Shown: piece after piece, positions 63,588 through 64,000 of the stretch
How positions within the stretch are numbered: the stretch's first letter is position 1
Layout of the letters: each line of letters starts with the position of its first letter
Source: Ulvibacterium sp965248315
Lineage (GTDB): Bacteria > Bacteroidota > Bacteroidia > Flavobacteriales > Flavobacteriaceae
Length of the DNA stretch: 64,000 nucleotides
Direction: 5' to 3'
Assembly: GCF_965248315.1 (NCBI RefSeq)
Contig: NZ_CBDFIX010000002.1
Coordinates: forward strand, 620,001-684,000
Position numbers and translations under genes: made by a program
The notes under the pieces: model-generated
Databases searched by the model: none
Told to the model about the DNA's origin: nothing
The model's input: the letters and a program-made list of their open reading frames with translations, nothing else

Positions 63588-63624
63588 GTAAAATATTTGG
63601 ACAGGAGGTGTACAATATATTTAC
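63588..63624. promoter_or_regulatory. Palindrome, module B (enhancer-like site)
   Basis: Left arm GTAAAATATTTGGACA (63588-63603) is identical to that of module A; the right arm (63609-63624) is TGTACAATATATTTAC, an imperfect complement, again after a 5-nt centre. Same length, spacing and distance to the downstream promoter element as module A, so both are likely bound by one regulator. Confidence 0.6.
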
Positions 63625-63930
63625 ATGGCTTTGGGCGAAGCCGATCAAAGCAATTGGAATAGTTGGATTAATAACCCCAAAAGAAATAGTCCCGTGACAT
63701 GGGACTATGTTCGTCATACGATTTGGAAAAGGGATAGGAAACAGATTTGTGCTCTCCCCGAAATACGGGATTTAAGTTCCGACCTGATTATCGGGACCCG
63801 TTTGCCAATGCGCAAGATGTTGGAATACCTAAAAATCCCGTCAAATTATCTTCGTAAACCAACAGTTTCTTGGGAGGAAAGGGCCAAAGATGGAGACTGT
63901 ACAATGAGGTTGAAAGCCACTTCCTTATAA
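63625..63930 (+). CDS. Unassigned open frame at the right edge
   Basis: A 101-codon frame beginning directly at the end of the module B palindrome; codon choice (TTG, AAA, GAA, AAT) resembles the genome, but I recognise no family, and there is no room for a ribosome-binding region before the ATG. The product would be basic and Trp-rich (NWNSWI, TWDYVRHTIWKRDRK). On the minus strand a 50-codon frame starts at 63997. Either may be a remnant. The last 70 bases hold nothing else I can support. Confidence 0.25.
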   Translation: MALGEADQSNWNSWINNPKRNSPVTWDYVRHTIWKRDRKQICALPEIRDLSSDLIIGTRLPMRKMLEYLKIPSNYLRKPTVSWEERAKDGDCTMRLKATSL

Positions 63931-64000
63931 CAACTCGGATCTTTTGGACGGGCCACCCGGGCCGTAATGGTTTCTTTGCCAATATCAAGATTGCTCATGC

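Noticed and set aside
1..64000. CRISPR arrays, tRNA or rRNA genes
   Set aside because: No regularly spaced repeats and no cloverleaf or rRNA-like sequences were seen in any intergenic region.

Overview
The window looks like a chromosomal segment of a marine-type Flavobacteriaceae (Bacteroidota) genome of moderate-to-low GC. The support is a SusC/SusD pair, a DUF5690 transporter, many lipoproteins with a Cys lipobox, a flavobacterial pdxA-yceD-rpmF-fabH-accB-accC block, promoters of the Bacteroidota type (TTG, about 19 nt, then TAnnTTTG) and a near absence of Shine-Dalgarno sequences. I cannot name the genus from the sequence alone.

Region 1 (1-18206) is housekeeping. It carries the tail of a Crp/Fnr regulator, rsmI, an unknown acidic protein, tdk, alr, mscL, asd, a prolyl oligopeptidase, an ABC ATPase, arfB, an NTF2-like protein, a GreA/B-like factor, a lipoprotein and a frameshifted membrane-protein remnant. 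These are followed by the minus-strand run pdxA / yceD(DUF177)-rpmF / fabH-accB-accC / FAD oxidoreductase, and then ribE. The oligopeptidase has lost frame with its own lipoprotein signal peptide.

Region 2 (18196-24422) is carbohydrate-oriented: an SSS-family Na+ symporter with a NagX/HGSNAT-like acyltransferase, a TauE/SafE permease, a lipoprotein AGE-family epimerase and a kelch-repeat lipoprotein.

Region 3 (24642-39285) is the first candidate undescribed system, a phosphonate-utilisation locus built like a polysaccharide-utilisation locus. One arm encodes an inner-membrane DUF5690 transporter, an FAD amine oxidoreductase of the HpnW type and a PhnX-like C-P hydrolase. A cupin-XRE regulator sits in the middle on the other strand. 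The second arm encodes SusC, SusD, an alkaline-phosphatase-superfamily lipoprotein with a PA14 module, an exported metallo-beta-lactamase-fold hydrolase, a class III PLP enzyme resembling the hydroxy-aminoethylphosphonate ammonia-lyase PbfA, and an exported purple-acid-phosphatase-like enzyme. The inferred route is binding and import through SusCD, release of aminophosphonate from esters at the surface or in the periplasm, cytoplasmic import, deamination to a phosphono-aldehyde, and C-P cleavage. Symmetrical operators lie in front of the transporter and the regulator.

Region 4 (39564-63346) is the second candidate: nine consecutive, divergent ~800-residue MacB/FtsX-type permeases on the minus strand served by one ATPase gene at the distal end, with a head-GIN (DUF2807) exported protein embedded. 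Two nearly identical regulatory modules, at 53463-53580 and 63509-63624, each place a 16-bp-arm palindrome about 83 bp upstream of a TGGCA-N5-TCGA element. They resemble enhancer plus sigma-54 promoter units and divide the array into two transcription units. No adaptor (MacA-like) or outer-membrane partner gene is inside the window.

The right edge (63625-64000) has no gene I can identify. Intergenic stretches elsewhere are all under 300 bases; those with visible structure are listed.
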